NCBI GenBank assembly: GCA_022843385.1 | Contig: JALHNT010000006.1 | Location: forward strand, 34,105-98,104 | DNA: 64,000 nucleotides | Direction of reading: 5' to 3' | Source: Anaerolineae bacterium | Lineage (GTDB): Bacteria; Chloroflexota; Anaerolineae; Aggregatilineales; Phototrophicaceae | Shown: in pieces, positions 9,548 through 17,666 of the stretch | Layout of the letters: every line of letters starts with the position of its first letter | Numbering within the stretch: the first letter of the stretch is position 1 | Notes under the pieces: generated by a model | Database searches by the model: none | Seen by the model: the letters and a program-made list of their open reading frames with translations, nothing else | What the model was told of the DNA's origin: nothing | Translations under genes and position numbers: made by a program

Positions 9548-10516
9548 ATGCGCCCAACTGTCTTTGTCAGCCGCCGCATTCCTGAAGCCGGTCTGGAACG
9601 GGTTCTGGCTGAATGTGATGCCGAAGTCTGGCCGGAACTGATGCCACCGCCTTATGAACTGCTGTGTGAAAAAGTACAGCGTGTCGATGGTTTGCTCTCG
9701 ACCCTGAATGACCGGATTGATGCCCATCTGATTGCCGCGGCTGGCCCACAGCTCAAGGTCATCAGCCAGATGGCGGTGGGCTTTGACAACATTGATGTGC
9801 GGGCCGCGCAGAATCGTGGCATCGCCATCGGCAACACACCCGGCGTGCTGACCGATGCGACAGCCGATCTGGCGTTTGCGCTGCTGCTGGCGGCGGCGCG
9901 GCGGTTGATGGAAGGCGTGCAGTACATCCGCGAGGGGCAGTGGCAGACCTGGGACCCACGCGCCCTGTTGGGTGGCGACCTGGTTGGGGCAACGCTCGGC
10001 ATCATTGGGCTGGGTCGGATTGGGAAAGCGGTCGCCGGACGCGCCGCTGGATTCGACATGCGCCTGCTGGCTTTCAGCCCACGCACCCCGGCGGAAGAAG
10101 CCAACGCGCTGAAGATACAGTTGACGACACTGGAAACGCTGCTGCGCGAGTCAGATTACGTTTCGCTCCACGTCCCGCTGAATGCCGAAACACGGGGGAT
10201 GATTGGACACGAACAACTGCGGCTCATGAAACCGAGCGCCATCCTCATCAACACCGCGCGTGGCCCCATCGTCAAAGCGCGTGACCTCTACGAAGCGGTG
10301 AGGGATGGCATCATTGGCGGCGCGGCGCTGGATGTGACTGACCCAGAGCCGATCAGCCTGGATGACCCACTGCTCACGCTGCCCAATGTCCTGATCTTGC
10401 CGCACATCGGCAGCGCCAGTCAGCGCACCCGCAACCTCATGGCGACGATGGCTGCTGACAATCTGATCGCCGGAGTCTACGCCAGACCACTGCCCAACGC
10501 GGTTCGGCTACCGTAG
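9548..10516 (+). CDS. D-2-hydroxyacid dehydrogenase (glyoxylate/hydroxypyruvate reductase type)
   Basis: About 322 residues in the D-isomer-specific 2-hydroxyacid dehydrogenase family, reducing glyoxylate or hydroxypyruvate with NAD(P)H. The nucleotide-binding loop is GIIGLGRIGKAVA. The three catalytic positions are visible: Arg in NTARGPIV, Glu in DVTDPEP and His in LPHIGSAS. The sequence MAVGFDNIDV is typical of the GyaR-like branch. The start MRPTVF at 9548 has GGAG a few bases upstream and fits the family; an upstream in-frame ATG at 9518 is less likely. Its 3' end overlaps the convergent glycosyltransferase gene by nine bases. Confidence 0.9.
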   Translation: MRPTVFVSRRIPEAGLERVLAECDAEVWPELMPPPYELLCEKVQRVDGLLSTLNDRIDAHLIAAAGPQLKVISQMAVGFDNIDVRAAQNRGIAIGNTPGVLTDATADLAFALLLAAARRLMEGVQYIREGQWQTWDPRALLGGDLVGATLGIIGLGRIGKAVAGRAAGFDMRLLAFSPRTPAEEANALKIQLTTLETLLRESDYVSLHVPLNAETRGMIGHEQLRLMKPSAILINTARGPIVKARDLYEAVRDGIIGGAALDVTDPEPISLDDPLLTLPNVLILPHIGSASQRTRNLMATMAADNLIAGVYARPLPNAVRLP

Positions 10517-11491
10517 CAGCGGTTCGGAAGTCTCGGCCTGAAGGTCTTGGGCTGATGAGGTCTCATCCGTCACAGCGGCAATCCTTTCGCGCACCACGCT
10601 GGCCGGACGCCCCATGATGCGGACGTGCATCCGCGCCAGATACTCGCCGATGATGCCGAGCGCGAACAACTGCACGCCAGAAAAGATCGCGATCACGGAT
10701 GCGAGGAACGGGAAGCCGGGAACGCTCGGCTCGAAGAAGAGACGCCCAATCACATAAATGAAAATCAGGATGCCGAAGATCGTCAGGATGAAGCCGAGGA
10801 TGCTGGCGATTTGCAGCGGCAGGGTGCTGAAGCCGGTCATCATATTGAGGGCGTGGATAATCAGCTTCCGCAGGGTGTAGTTGGACACTCCGAGCCGCCG
10901 CGCCTCATGCCGCACCGGGATCGCTGCAAAGCGTGTGGTTGCCCAGGTCAGCAACACATCTATCGAGACATAAGGGCTTTCGTAATGGGCAAAGGCCTGA
11001 CGCAGATGGGTATAAAACACGCGGAAAGCGCTCACATTGCGGGCGACATCCACCCCCATCGCGCTCTGCATCGCCAGTTTGGTCACCTGTGAAGCCATGT
11101 CACGCAAAAAACCGTGCTGCTCCTGCTGCGGCGTCCCATAAACCACATCATAACCCTGCGCCAGTTTATCCAGCAGCAATTTGATCTGATCCGGTGGGTG
11201 TTGCAGATCATCATCCATCGTCACGATGATGTCGTAACGCGCCTGTCGCACCCCACACAGAATTGCATTGTGCTGACCGAAGTTGCGCATGTGCTTGAAA
11301 CCCCGAATCCAGGGATGCCGCGCAGCCAACTGGCGAATGACTTCCCAGCTATTGTCCTTGCCATCATCCTCGACAAAGATCAGTTCATACTGGTCGCTCA
11401 ACGTCGGCAAGACCGCGCCCAACTGCTCGACCAGATCAGGCAAACTCAGAGCGCCATTGTAGACCGGAATCACCACAGAAAGGGAAGGCAT
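10508..11491 (-). CDS. GT2 family polyprenyl-phosphate glycosyltransferase (ArnC/GtrB-like)
   Basis: About 327 residues. The N-terminal GT-A domain starts SVVIPVYNGALSLPDLVEQL. It has a metal-binding region VTMDDDLQHPPDQI and the IFVEDDGKD strand, and is followed by two transmembrane helices (about residues 230-300). This is the layout of dolichol/undecaprenyl-phosphate glycosyltransferases such as ArnC, GtrB and DPM1-like proteins, which load a sugar onto the lipid carrier used by GT39-type enzymes like those at 251 and 7676. The start at 11491 (MPSLSVV) was chosen because the 21 residues upstream do not belong to the fold. Confidence 0.88.
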   Translation of the reverse strand: MPSLSVVIPVYNGALSLPDLVEQLGAVLPTLSDQYELIFVEDDGKDNSWEVIRQLAARHPWIRGFKHMRNFGQHNAILCGVRQARYDIIVTMDDDLQHPPDQIKLLLDKLAQGYDVVYGTPQQEQHGFLRDMASQVTKLAMQSAMGVDVARNVSAFRVFYTHLRQAFAHYESPYVSIDVLLTWATTRFAAIPVRHEARRLGVSNYTLRKLIIHALNMMTGFSTLPLQIASILGFILTIFGILIFIYVIGRLFFEPSVPGFPFLASVIAIFSGVQLFALGIIGEYLARMHVRIMGRPASVVRERIAAVTDETSSAQDLQAETSEPLLR

Positions 11492-11564
11492 AGGGACAAC
11501 CTCGATACGCAATTTCGGGAGATTGTAACAGGAAGTCTGAACCACGCGAAGCACAGATGGTGGA

Positions 11565-11599
11565 GAAACAAAAACAGTGGATGAATGTGTCCACTGTTT
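11565..11599 (-). terminator. Intrinsic terminator of the TPR/HTH operon
   Basis: A perfect 9-bp stem (AAACAGTGG with CCACTGTTT) around a 10-base loop. On the minus strand it is followed directly by TTTTTGTTT. It sits 24 bases after the stop of the TPR gene at 11623 and separates it from the downstream GT2. Confidence 0.85.
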
Positions 11600-11622
11600 C
11601 AGTTCAACATGTTATCTTCTGG

Positions 11623-12168
11623 TTAGTCTTTGCCCGTGCCCGTGAGCTTGTTACGGATGCCCAGCAACCCCTTGATGACCTTCTGCCCGGCATTGAGATT
11701 ATCCAGCTCTTCCAGGCCCGCTTCATAGGTGGCGGCACCCTGCATCAGTTTGCCTCCGCGCACCTGAAGATCGGCCATCGCGATCAGAGTCTCGCCGTGC
11801 AGTTTCTTCTCGCCGAGCGCGTCAAACAGGTCAGCCGCCTGACGATAACAGTTATAAGCCTGTTCACGATCACCCAATCCGGCGTAGACGCCACCGAGAT
11901 TGCCCAGGGCCTTGGCGATGCGCATCTGATCGTTCATCTCCTGGAAGGTGTTCAGCGCCTGCTGCATGATCTCCAGCGCCTGTTGATGCTCACCCAGTAC
12001 ACGATGGACCAGGCCAATATTGACCTGCATTTCGCCCGCCAGTTCACGCTTGCCTTCGCTCTCGTAGGCCGTCAGCGCTTGCTGGAAGACTCGTGCAGCC
12101 GCTTCATAATCCTTCTGCTGGAACAACTTTACGCCTTGATCCTGCAATTCCTGGGCTGATGACATCAT
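11623..12168 (-). CDS. TPR repeat protein
   Basis: 181 residues built almost entirely of tetratricopeptide repeats, four to five copies. Examples are GVKLFQQKDYEAAARVFQQAL, MQVNIGLVHRVLGEHQQALE and LGNLGGVYAGLGDREQAYNC. No signal peptide or membrane segment is seen, so it is a cytoplasmic scaffold for protein-protein contacts; the partner is unknown. It follows the HTH gene by 19 bases and is closed by a strong terminator, so the two probably form an operon. The gene may start at the second ATG (12165), which is better spaced from the GAGGTG ribosome-binding site. Confidence 0.85.
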   Translation of the reverse strand: MMSSAQELQDQGVKLFQQKDYEAAARVFQQALTAYESEGKRELAGEMQVNIGLVHRVLGEHQQALEIMQQALNTFQEMNDQMRIAKALGNLGGVYAGLGDREQAYNCYRQAADLFDALGEKKLHGETLIAMADLQVRGGKLMQGAATYEAGLEELDNLNAGQKVIKGLLGIRNKLTGTGKD

Positions 12169-12187
12169 TTCACCTCACACATGGCAA

Positions 12188-12937
12188 CTATCGGGTAATA
12201 TCCAGAATGCTTGCGCCCACTTGCCGGAGGTTTTCCACCGGCATTTTGCTCAACATGATCGCGATTTCAATGAAGCCAATGTTACGCGGGTTGGCCGCGA
12301 ACTTACGTTGTTCATCGGGGAGCTGCATGAAGTGCTTCCACTCTTCGCGCGCCGCCAGCCACTCGCCGATGTAACCCGATGACTCCAGAAAGTAGCTCGT
12401 GTTCTTTTTGACAATACTCGAGAGTACGCTCAACTCGTGCATCGGGATGGGCAGTTCGCCCAGCTCATACTGCTGAATCAGCGCGGGAGTCAGCACGGCT
12501 GCCGTCGCGACATCTTCAATGGATAGGCCGACATCTTCCCTGGCCTGATGCAACAGCGCACCAATCATCCGGTTGCGCAGGTTGACATACTCGGTCTGAA
12601 TATCGAAGTGACGCCCAAACTTGGCCTCCAGCGTATCCATGCCCCAGAAATGACTGACCGGCACACCCAGGTAATAGGCCAGCAGTTCAATCTGCGGCAG
12701 GCTGGGGGCCGAATCGCCATACTCCCACGCCTGAAATTCGTCTTGACTCACACGCAGCAGTTGAGCGCAATCTTCGACGGTTCGTTCGGCATTCAGGCGC
12801 GCATCCCGGATCAACACGCCGATCATTCGGGCGCGAATGCGAAACGACTCGGCGAAGTCCGGGGCTTTCGCTTTGCTCATCTCCTGGGTAGCGGCCTTTT
12901 TCGCCTTGAAGCGCGCCGAAACATCTTTCAGGTCCAT
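12188..12937 (-). CDS. XRE-type regulator with two helix-turn-helix domains
   Basis: 249 residues. Two Cro/C1-like helix-turn-helix modules are seen: about residues 38-92 (IRDARLNAERTVEDCAQLL, then WEYGDSAPSLPQIELLAYYL) and about 122-172 (LHQAREDVGLSIEDVATAA, then YELGELPIPMHEL). A helical tail follows. Duplicated XRE domains in one chain could bind a dyad as a monomer. It is expressed from a promoter with a perfect TATAAT -10 (12975-13003) and co-transcribed with the TPR gene. It is divergent from the histidine kinase at 13137 and may control it. Targets unknown. Confidence 0.85.
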   Translation of the reverse strand: MDLKDVSARFKAKKAATQEMSKAKAPDFAESFRIRARMIGVLIRDARLNAERTVEDCAQLLRVSQDEFQAWEYGDSAPSLPQIELLAYYLGVPVSHFWGMDTLEAKFGRHFDIQTEYVNLRNRMIGALLHQAREDVGLSIEDVATAAVLTPALIQQYELGELPIPMHELSVLSSIVKKNTSYFLESSGYIGEWLAAREEWKHFMQLPDEQRKFAANPRNIGFIEIAIMLSKMPVENLRQVGASILDITR

Positions 12938-12974
12938 CGTTGATCCTTCCGAAAAGGCCTGTCAATCTGGCGGC

Positions 12975-13003
12975 ATTATAGACCTTAACGGCATCGTGAG
13001 CAA
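12975..13003 (-). promoter_or_regulatory. Promoter of the HTH-TPR operon
   Basis: On the minus strand TTGCTC (13003-12998), a 17-base spacer and a perfect TATAAT (12980-12975) read toward the HTH gene, whose ATG is at 12937. GGAAGGA precedes that ATG. Confidence 0.65.
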
Positions 13004-13083
13004 ACGCACCGTGTTCATCGTATCACGAAACGAGCGGTGCTGAATTGAGATTATCTTTACATGTGTGTAACGGGGAAGCGCAG

Positions 13084-13089
13084 TATAAT
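13084..13089 (+). promoter_or_regulatory. TATAAT -10 element upstream of the histidine kinase
   Basis: A perfect TATAAT lies 48 bases before the kinase ATG. No good -35 is found at 16-18 bases (TTTACA is 22 bases upstream), so the promoter may need an activator. This is a low-certainty call. Confidence 0.4.
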
Positions 13090-13136
13090 CGCCCATAAAG
13101 AATGAGTCGCATCTTGATATTGAAGAGCAACCGCTA

Positions 13137-15236
13137 ATGACGACACATGAATTGTTGACACCCGAATTGGAATTGACACAATTACGGGTGCGGGCGCATG
13201 AACTGGAAATCGTCAATCATATCGCGCTGCGCCTTAGCACAGCCCAGGATCTGGCGGCATTCCTCAATGAACTGACGAGCGCCATTGTAGCAGCCGCTAA
13301 CTGTGAGCGAACGATCCTTTTTCTGGTGGATGAACCCAAAATCGATCTGGAATTCAAGGCCAGCAATTACCGGATCAGCCCGGAAAGTGCTATCGCCAAA
13401 TTGCGCTTTCGCCTGTTTGAACCTGAGCCTGGTTCTCTGGTAGACGGCTGGACTAAAGGGGAAAGCCGACTGATCGCCGATGAGAGCAGTCAGCCAAACC
13501 CGCAACAAGAGCTAATATGTAAGGTTCTGGGCACGCACTCGTCCTTCAGCATCCCCCTGCTCTATCAGGGTCAGTTGCTCGGCGTGATCTTCGTCGATAA
13601 TCCTGCCAGCAAGAACCCATTGACCGAAGTACAACAAAACCTGCTCATCAGCGTCAGCCGACATATCCCGCCTGTGTTGGAAAATGCCCGTCTCCATCAA
13701 CAGACGCTGAAGCAACTGGCTGACAATGTGCGCGAGTTGAATATCCTTCAGCAGATTGACCGCGAGTTGAGCGATACCATCAACCTCGATCATGTCTTCG
13801 CCATGACCCTGGATTGGGCGCTGCGCTTTTCTAACTCACAGGCCATCTCCCTGGCACTGTATGACCAGGATAATCATACCCTTCATTATCTGATGGAGTA
13901 TGGTTACGATGTCTCCTCAGAGCAGTTGCATTCACTCCGGCAAACCTATGGCGATGGCGTCACCCGCCGTGTTGCTCATTCAGGCCGCGCTGAAGTGATC
14001 CCGGATGTGACGGCCGACCCTGATTTCGTCCGGTTACTTGCCAGTACCCGCGCCCAAATGTGCGTCCCGGTCACCCGCGAAGATCGGGTTATCGGGGTCA
14101 TCACACTCGAAAGCCGCAAGATCAACGGCTTCACCGACGCCCATCTGGATTTTGTGCAAAAGCTAGCAGCCCGCGCCGCCGTGGCGATTGATAACGCCCG
14201 TCTTTATGAAGAATCGGTGCGTGAGCGAGAGAAGCTTTCTCACATCCTCAACAACACTGCCGATGTGGTGATCCTGGTTGGCACAGATGATCGAGTGAGC
14301 CTCATCAATCAATCGGCGCTGGGCGCACTGCAATTGTATCAACCTCAGGAATATGCCCATCAGATTGCTGTTGATCTGCTCAAGAACACACCACTGCTGG
14401 CTGCCTACCAACGCGCGAAGCAGCGCGGCGACGCCTCCACCGAAGAAATCATCATGCCCAATGAGCGCGTCTTCCATGCCGCTTTTCGTTTCTTTGAGGG
14501 TATCGGGTGGATCATCGTCATGCACGACATCACACCCTTCAAAGAAATGGATCGGCTCAAGAGTGAGTTGATCGGCACGGTGTCGCATGACCTCAAGCAG
14601 CCGTTGAGCGTGATGAACGGCTATGTCGAACTGCTGATGATGCAGCAATCGCTCTCGCCCCGCGCCATGAACTCGGTCAACATGATTAAGCGCTCAGTCC
14701 AGAACATGCGCCAGTTGATAGATGATTTACTCGATCTGACCAAGATTGAGTCCGGAATCAAGCTTGACCTGAAGCCGCTGAACCTGAACGCGGTCGTGGC
14801 GGAATGCATTGATCAGATCAGGCCGAATGCTCAGGCGAAATCGATTAATCTGACCAACCAGATACCGGCTGATTTGCCGCCGGTGATGGCCGATTACGGT
14901 CGCATCAAACAAATCCTGAACAACCTCATCAGCAACGCAGTGAAATATACCCCGGCAGAGGGGTGGGCAAAAGTGACTGCCGAACGGCGCGGCGAGATGA
15001 TCCGCATCGCCATCCAGGACAACGGCATGGGCATGAGTCCAGAAGATCAGATTCATGTATTTGAGCGCTTCTACCGGGTGCGCCGCCCCGAAACCGATAC
15101 GATTGAAGGCACCGGTCTTGGGCTGGCGATTGTGAAGAGTCTGGTGGAAGCCCATCACGGACAGATTGGGCTGGAGAGTAAGCTGGGCGAAGGCTCAACC
15201 TTCTCGGTCATGCTACCATTGGCTACAGCCGAGTAA
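13137..15236 (+). CDS. Soluble sensor histidine kinase, GAF-GAF-PAS-HisKA-HATPase
   Basis: 699 residues without membrane segments, so a cytoplasmic sensor. There are two GAF domains (about 35-180 and 200-355) and a PAS-like region (about 365-475). HisKA has its phospho-acceptor His near residue 484 (VSHDLKQPLSVMNGY). HATPase_c has the N box NLISNAVKYTP, G1 DNGMGMSPEDQ and G2 GTGLGLAIVKSLVE. All catalytic boxes are intact. The GAF domains suggest small-molecule or redox sensing; the ligand is unknown. No cognate response regulator is adjacent: the nearest are at 56.9 and 62.5 kb. A terminator-like hairpin follows the stop. Confidence 0.92.
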   Translation: MTTHELLTPELELTQLRVRAHELEIVNHIALRLSTAQDLAAFLNELTSAIVAAANCERTILFLVDEPKIDLEFKASNYRISPESAIAKLRFRLFEPEPGSLVDGWTKGESRLIADESSQPNPQQELICKVLGTHSSFSIPLLYQGQLLGVIFVDNPASKNPLTEVQQNLLISVSRHIPPVLENARLHQQTLKQLADNVRELNILQQIDRELSDTINLDHVFAMTLDWALRFSNSQAISLALYDQDNHTLHYLMEYGYDVSSEQLHSLRQTYGDGVTRRVAHSGRAEVIPDVTADPDFVRLLASTRAQMCVPVTREDRVIGVITLESRKINGFTDAHLDFVQKLAARAAVAIDNARLYEESVREREKLSHILNNTADVVILVGTDDRVSLINQSALGALQLYQPQEYAHQIAVDLLKNTPLLAAYQRAKQRGDASTEEIIMPNERVFHAAFRFFEGIGWIIVMHDITPFKEMDRLKSELIGTVSHDLKQPLSVMNGYVELLMMQQSLSPRAMNSVNMIKRSVQNMRQLIDDLLDLTKIESGIKLDLKPLNLNAVVAECIDQIRPNAQAKSINLTNQIPADLPPVMADYGRIKQILNNLISNAVKYTPAEGWAKVTAERRGEMIRIAIQDNGMGMSPEDQIHVFERFYRVRRPETDTIEGTGLGLAIVKSLVEAHHGQIGLESKLGEGSTFSVMLPLATAE

Positions 15237-15238
15237 GA

Positions 15239-15270
15239 GTCAGGGGTTATCCGGTGGACAGGCCCCTGAC
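15239..15270. terminator. Terminator hairpin between convergent genes
   Basis: GTCAGGGG and CCCCTGAC form a perfect 8-bp stem with a 16-base loop, overlapping the end of the kinase gene spacer. CTTTTGGG follows on the plus strand. It lies between the convergent kinase and KimA-type genes and may serve both. Confidence 0.6.
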
Positions 15271-15293
15271 CCAGCTTTTGGGATGCTGCCAGC

Positions 15294-17243
15294 TCAATTG
15301 CTGACCATCACCTTTTCGGTCACCAGTTGTCCATGTTCATCGGTATTGATCTGATACGGCACGGTGGTAACCACCACCCGTTCCATACGCGACAGCGCCA
15401 GGTTGAAGATGAACGCGCTGTTCTGGTGAAGCGCCTGCTCCCAGAAGCTATCCATCGCCAGATGCCCCATGATGACATGGACGTATGAACCCGGCACTTC
15501 GGTCTGGAGATGGGCGATGTATTCCTCAATCGGTTCAGCCAATTGACGGAACGGAGACGGCAGGATGACCAGCTCGCCCTCACCGATGCGTTCGTTCCAC
15601 TTCTGCTTGACGATCTCTGCTTTTTCCGGGTTCACCCCAACATGGATGGCTTTCCAGGGGTGACCCAGTGATTTGGCGAAGTTGACCATCCGCACCGTTT
15701 CAGCATGGACGCCGTCAATCAGGATCAAAGTCTGAACAGCGCGACGTTCCGTTTCTGGGGGCGAGCTTTCCCAACTGAGCGCCTGGGCCACAGCCTTATA
15801 GTGATGATGAATGCGGAAGAAGATCCAGACCAGCGCCGGAACCAGGACGATGATGAACCAGGCACCGCCAGTGAACTTGGTCACGGCAAAAACGATCATC
15901 ACGACAAAGGTACACACCGCACCCAGTCCACTGATCGCCACATGAATCCGCCAATGCGGATCATATTCCATTGTAGTTTCCAGACCTTTGACCTTTTCGC
16001 CTGGCTTGAGCTTGCCGATCTTCAGACCGCGCACCACCATACCACTCTGCGACATGGTAAAGCTGAGGAACACACCAATAGCATACAGCGGGATAAGAGC
16101 CGTCGTGCTGGCGTTGAAGAAGACGACGAGCAGGATGGCGAAGAAAGCCAGCACCAGGACGCCCCAGGAAAAGACCAGGCGGCCGCCACGGAAAGTCAAC
16201 TGACGCGGCAGGAAACCATCGCCGGCGTGCAAAGCCGCCAGACGGGGAAAATCGGCGTAGCTGGTATTGGCTGCCATCAGCAGGATGAGCGCCGTACCGG
16301 CCAGCGTGAGCGCGTAGAAGATGCTGTTGTCGCCATGGATGGTGCGGCCTAATTGGGAGATGACCGTTTCAGTGTGGCTTGGCACCGCTTCAATCTGATG
16401 CGCCAGCAGCGTGATAGACAGGAACAGGGTAATCAGAATCGAACTCATCCAAATCAGTGTGACCGCCGCGTTATGACTTTTGGGGTCTTTGAAGGCGGTG
16501 ATCCCGTTTGAGATCGCCTCAATTCCGGTCAATGCCGTACACCCACTGGAAAAGGCACGCAGGATGAGGAAAAGACCAAGCATTTGGAGTTCATTAGCAC
16601 TGTGATGCAGTTCCTCGACATTCTGCACCGTACCCAGCGTACCGGTGAAATACTGGTATGCACCGGCCAACAGCGTCATGAACATCATGCCCAGGAAGAA
16701 ATAGGTCGGGACGGCGAAGATCCGGCCACTCTCTTTGACGCCACGCAGATTGACAATCGTCATGATAACGATGACCGTAACGGCCATATGGACCCGGTAC
16801 GGTTGTAAGTCTCGGAAAGCAGGGAACGACACAATCTGTGCCACCCCCGATGAGATGCTGACGGCTACGGTCAGGATATAGTCGGTCAGCAGCGCCGCGC
16901 CGGCGATCTGCGCCGGAACTTCGCCCAGGTTATCTCGCGCGACAATGTACGCACCACCACCATTGGGGTAGGCATAAATGGTCTGGCGATACGAGACTGT
17001 GACAATCGTCAGCAACACAGCAATGGCAATCGCGATTGGAATCGAAATGCCGAAGATTTCCTGATGAGTCGCTGTAGCAATAGCCGCCAACGAGAGAATG
17101 ATCAGAATTTCTTCCGTCGCATAAGCAGTGGACGACAAGGCATCCGAAGCGAACACGGCCAGCCCTACCACCCGGCTGATCGCCTGGTGCGGCAAATCCT
17201 TTGTTTCCAAAGGCTTGCCAATCAGAATACGCCCTACATTCAT
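15294..17243 (-). CDS. KimA-type potassium/proton symporter (APC superfamily, KUP-like)
   Basis: 649 residues with about 12 membrane segments and a cytoplasmic C-terminal domain (from about residue 480) resembling a universal-stress-protein fold. The start GRILIGKPLETKDL, SDALSSTAYATEE, SYRQTIYAYPNGGGAYIVA, LLTDYILTVAVSIS and SSGCTALTGIEAISN closely follow Bacillus KimA (YdaO) as I recall it. The Asp34 and Tyr41 positions that bind potassium in that family are present. Other APC permeases of this shape are often only called amino acid permease; the KimA match favours potassium uptake. The ATG has AGGGGG upstream. It is transcribed from 17487-17515 through a leader with an intrinsic terminator. 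Confidence 0.85.
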   Translation of the reverse strand: MNVGRILIGKPLETKDLPHQAISRVVGLAVFASDALSSTAYATEEILIILSLAAIATATHQEIFGISIPIAIAIAVLLTIVTVSYRQTIYAYPNGGGAYIVARDNLGEVPAQIAGAALLTDYILTVAVSISSGVAQIVSFPAFRDLQPYRVHMAVTVIVIMTIVNLRGVKESGRIFAVPTYFFLGMMFMTLLAGAYQYFTGTLGTVQNVEELHHSANELQMLGLFLILRAFSSGCTALTGIEAISNGITAFKDPKSHNAAVTLIWMSSILITLFLSITLLAHQIEAVPSHTETVISQLGRTIHGDNSIFYALTLAGTALILLMAANTSYADFPRLAALHAGDGFLPRQLTFRGGRLVFSWGVLVLAFFAILLVVFFNASTTALIPLYAIGVFLSFTMSQSGMVVRGLKIGKLKPGEKVKGLETTMEYDPHWRIHVAISGLGAVCTFVVMIVFAVTKFTGGAWFIIVLVPALVWIFFRIHHHYKAVAQALSWESSPPETERRAVQTLILIDGVHAETVRMVNFAKSLGHPWKAIHVGVNPEKAEIVKQKWNERIGEGELVILPSPFRQLAEPIEEYIAHLQTEVPGSYVHVIMGHLAMDSFWEQALHQNSAFIFNLALSRMERVVVTTVPYQINTDEHGQLVTEKVMVSN

Positions 17244-17285
17244 GATAGAATTCCCCCTCGCTCATGAATACAGAATGCACACAAC

Positions 17286-17320
17286 AAAAAACAATCAGGC
17301 GGCTTGCATAAGCCTGATTG
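17286..17320 (-). terminator. Intrinsic terminator inside the KimA-type gene leader (attenuator)
   Basis: On the minus strand CAATCAGGC and GCCTGATTG form a perfect 9-bp stem around 11 bases, followed immediately by TTTTTT. It lies downstream of a good promoter and 43 bases upstream of the KimA-type start codon, with no gene in between, so it can only act on the leader of this gene. This is the arrangement of a transcription-attenuation device. The upstream leader also has a GTAGAC-7-GTCTAC hairpin (about 17418-17436) and an ACGAC-6-GTCGT stem. The sensed signal is unknown. Confidence 0.8.
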
Positions 17321-17486
17321 AGGCACACTTCAAAATGAACCTGTCTTGTGAATCAGGAAGGCAATCGACGCATATAGGGAGAGAATAGAAGGTCAGCACA
17401 CGACCATTGAGTCGTTACTGTAGACACCGTTGGTCTACGGAGCCGCATAGTGGAAACGTTATCCTTGATAACATTAATCGTTGATG

Positions 17487-17515
17487 AGAATACACCCAAA
17501 CCAACTGAGTGTCAA
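17487..17515 (-). promoter_or_regulatory. Sigma-70-like promoter for the KimA-type gene
   Basis: Minus strand: consensus TTGACA (17515-17510), 17-base spacer, TATTCT (17492-17487). It predicts a leader of about 235 bases before the ATG at 17243, long enough for a structured regulatory RNA. Confidence 0.7.
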
Positions 17516-17591
17516 TTGGTATTTTCAGCTAACCCCAATTGGCTAGATTGAATAGATGATGAGCGCCTCACTACCGGCAGAGGACGGCAAA

Positions 17592-17620
17592 TTGCAGCCA
17601 GTCCGGTTGCAGGTTAAGAT
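17592..17620 (+). promoter_or_regulatory. Possible promoter of the atu-like cluster
   Basis: TTGCAG, a 17-base spacer and TAAGAT, about 47 bases before the carboxyltransferase start. Both hexamers are imperfect, so this is a weak call. No better candidate is seen in the divergent spacer 17516-17666. Confidence 0.35.
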
Positions 17621-17666
17621 AACTCAAAATCAAACGCTTATTTGATAAATGATTGGACACACCACA

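Noticed and set aside
17321..17490. c-di-AMP (ydaO) riboswitch upstream of the KimA-type gene
   Set aside because: Searched by eye for the GGGGGACCCA-like core and GAATC elements; not found on the minus strand, so only an unassigned attenuator leader is reported.
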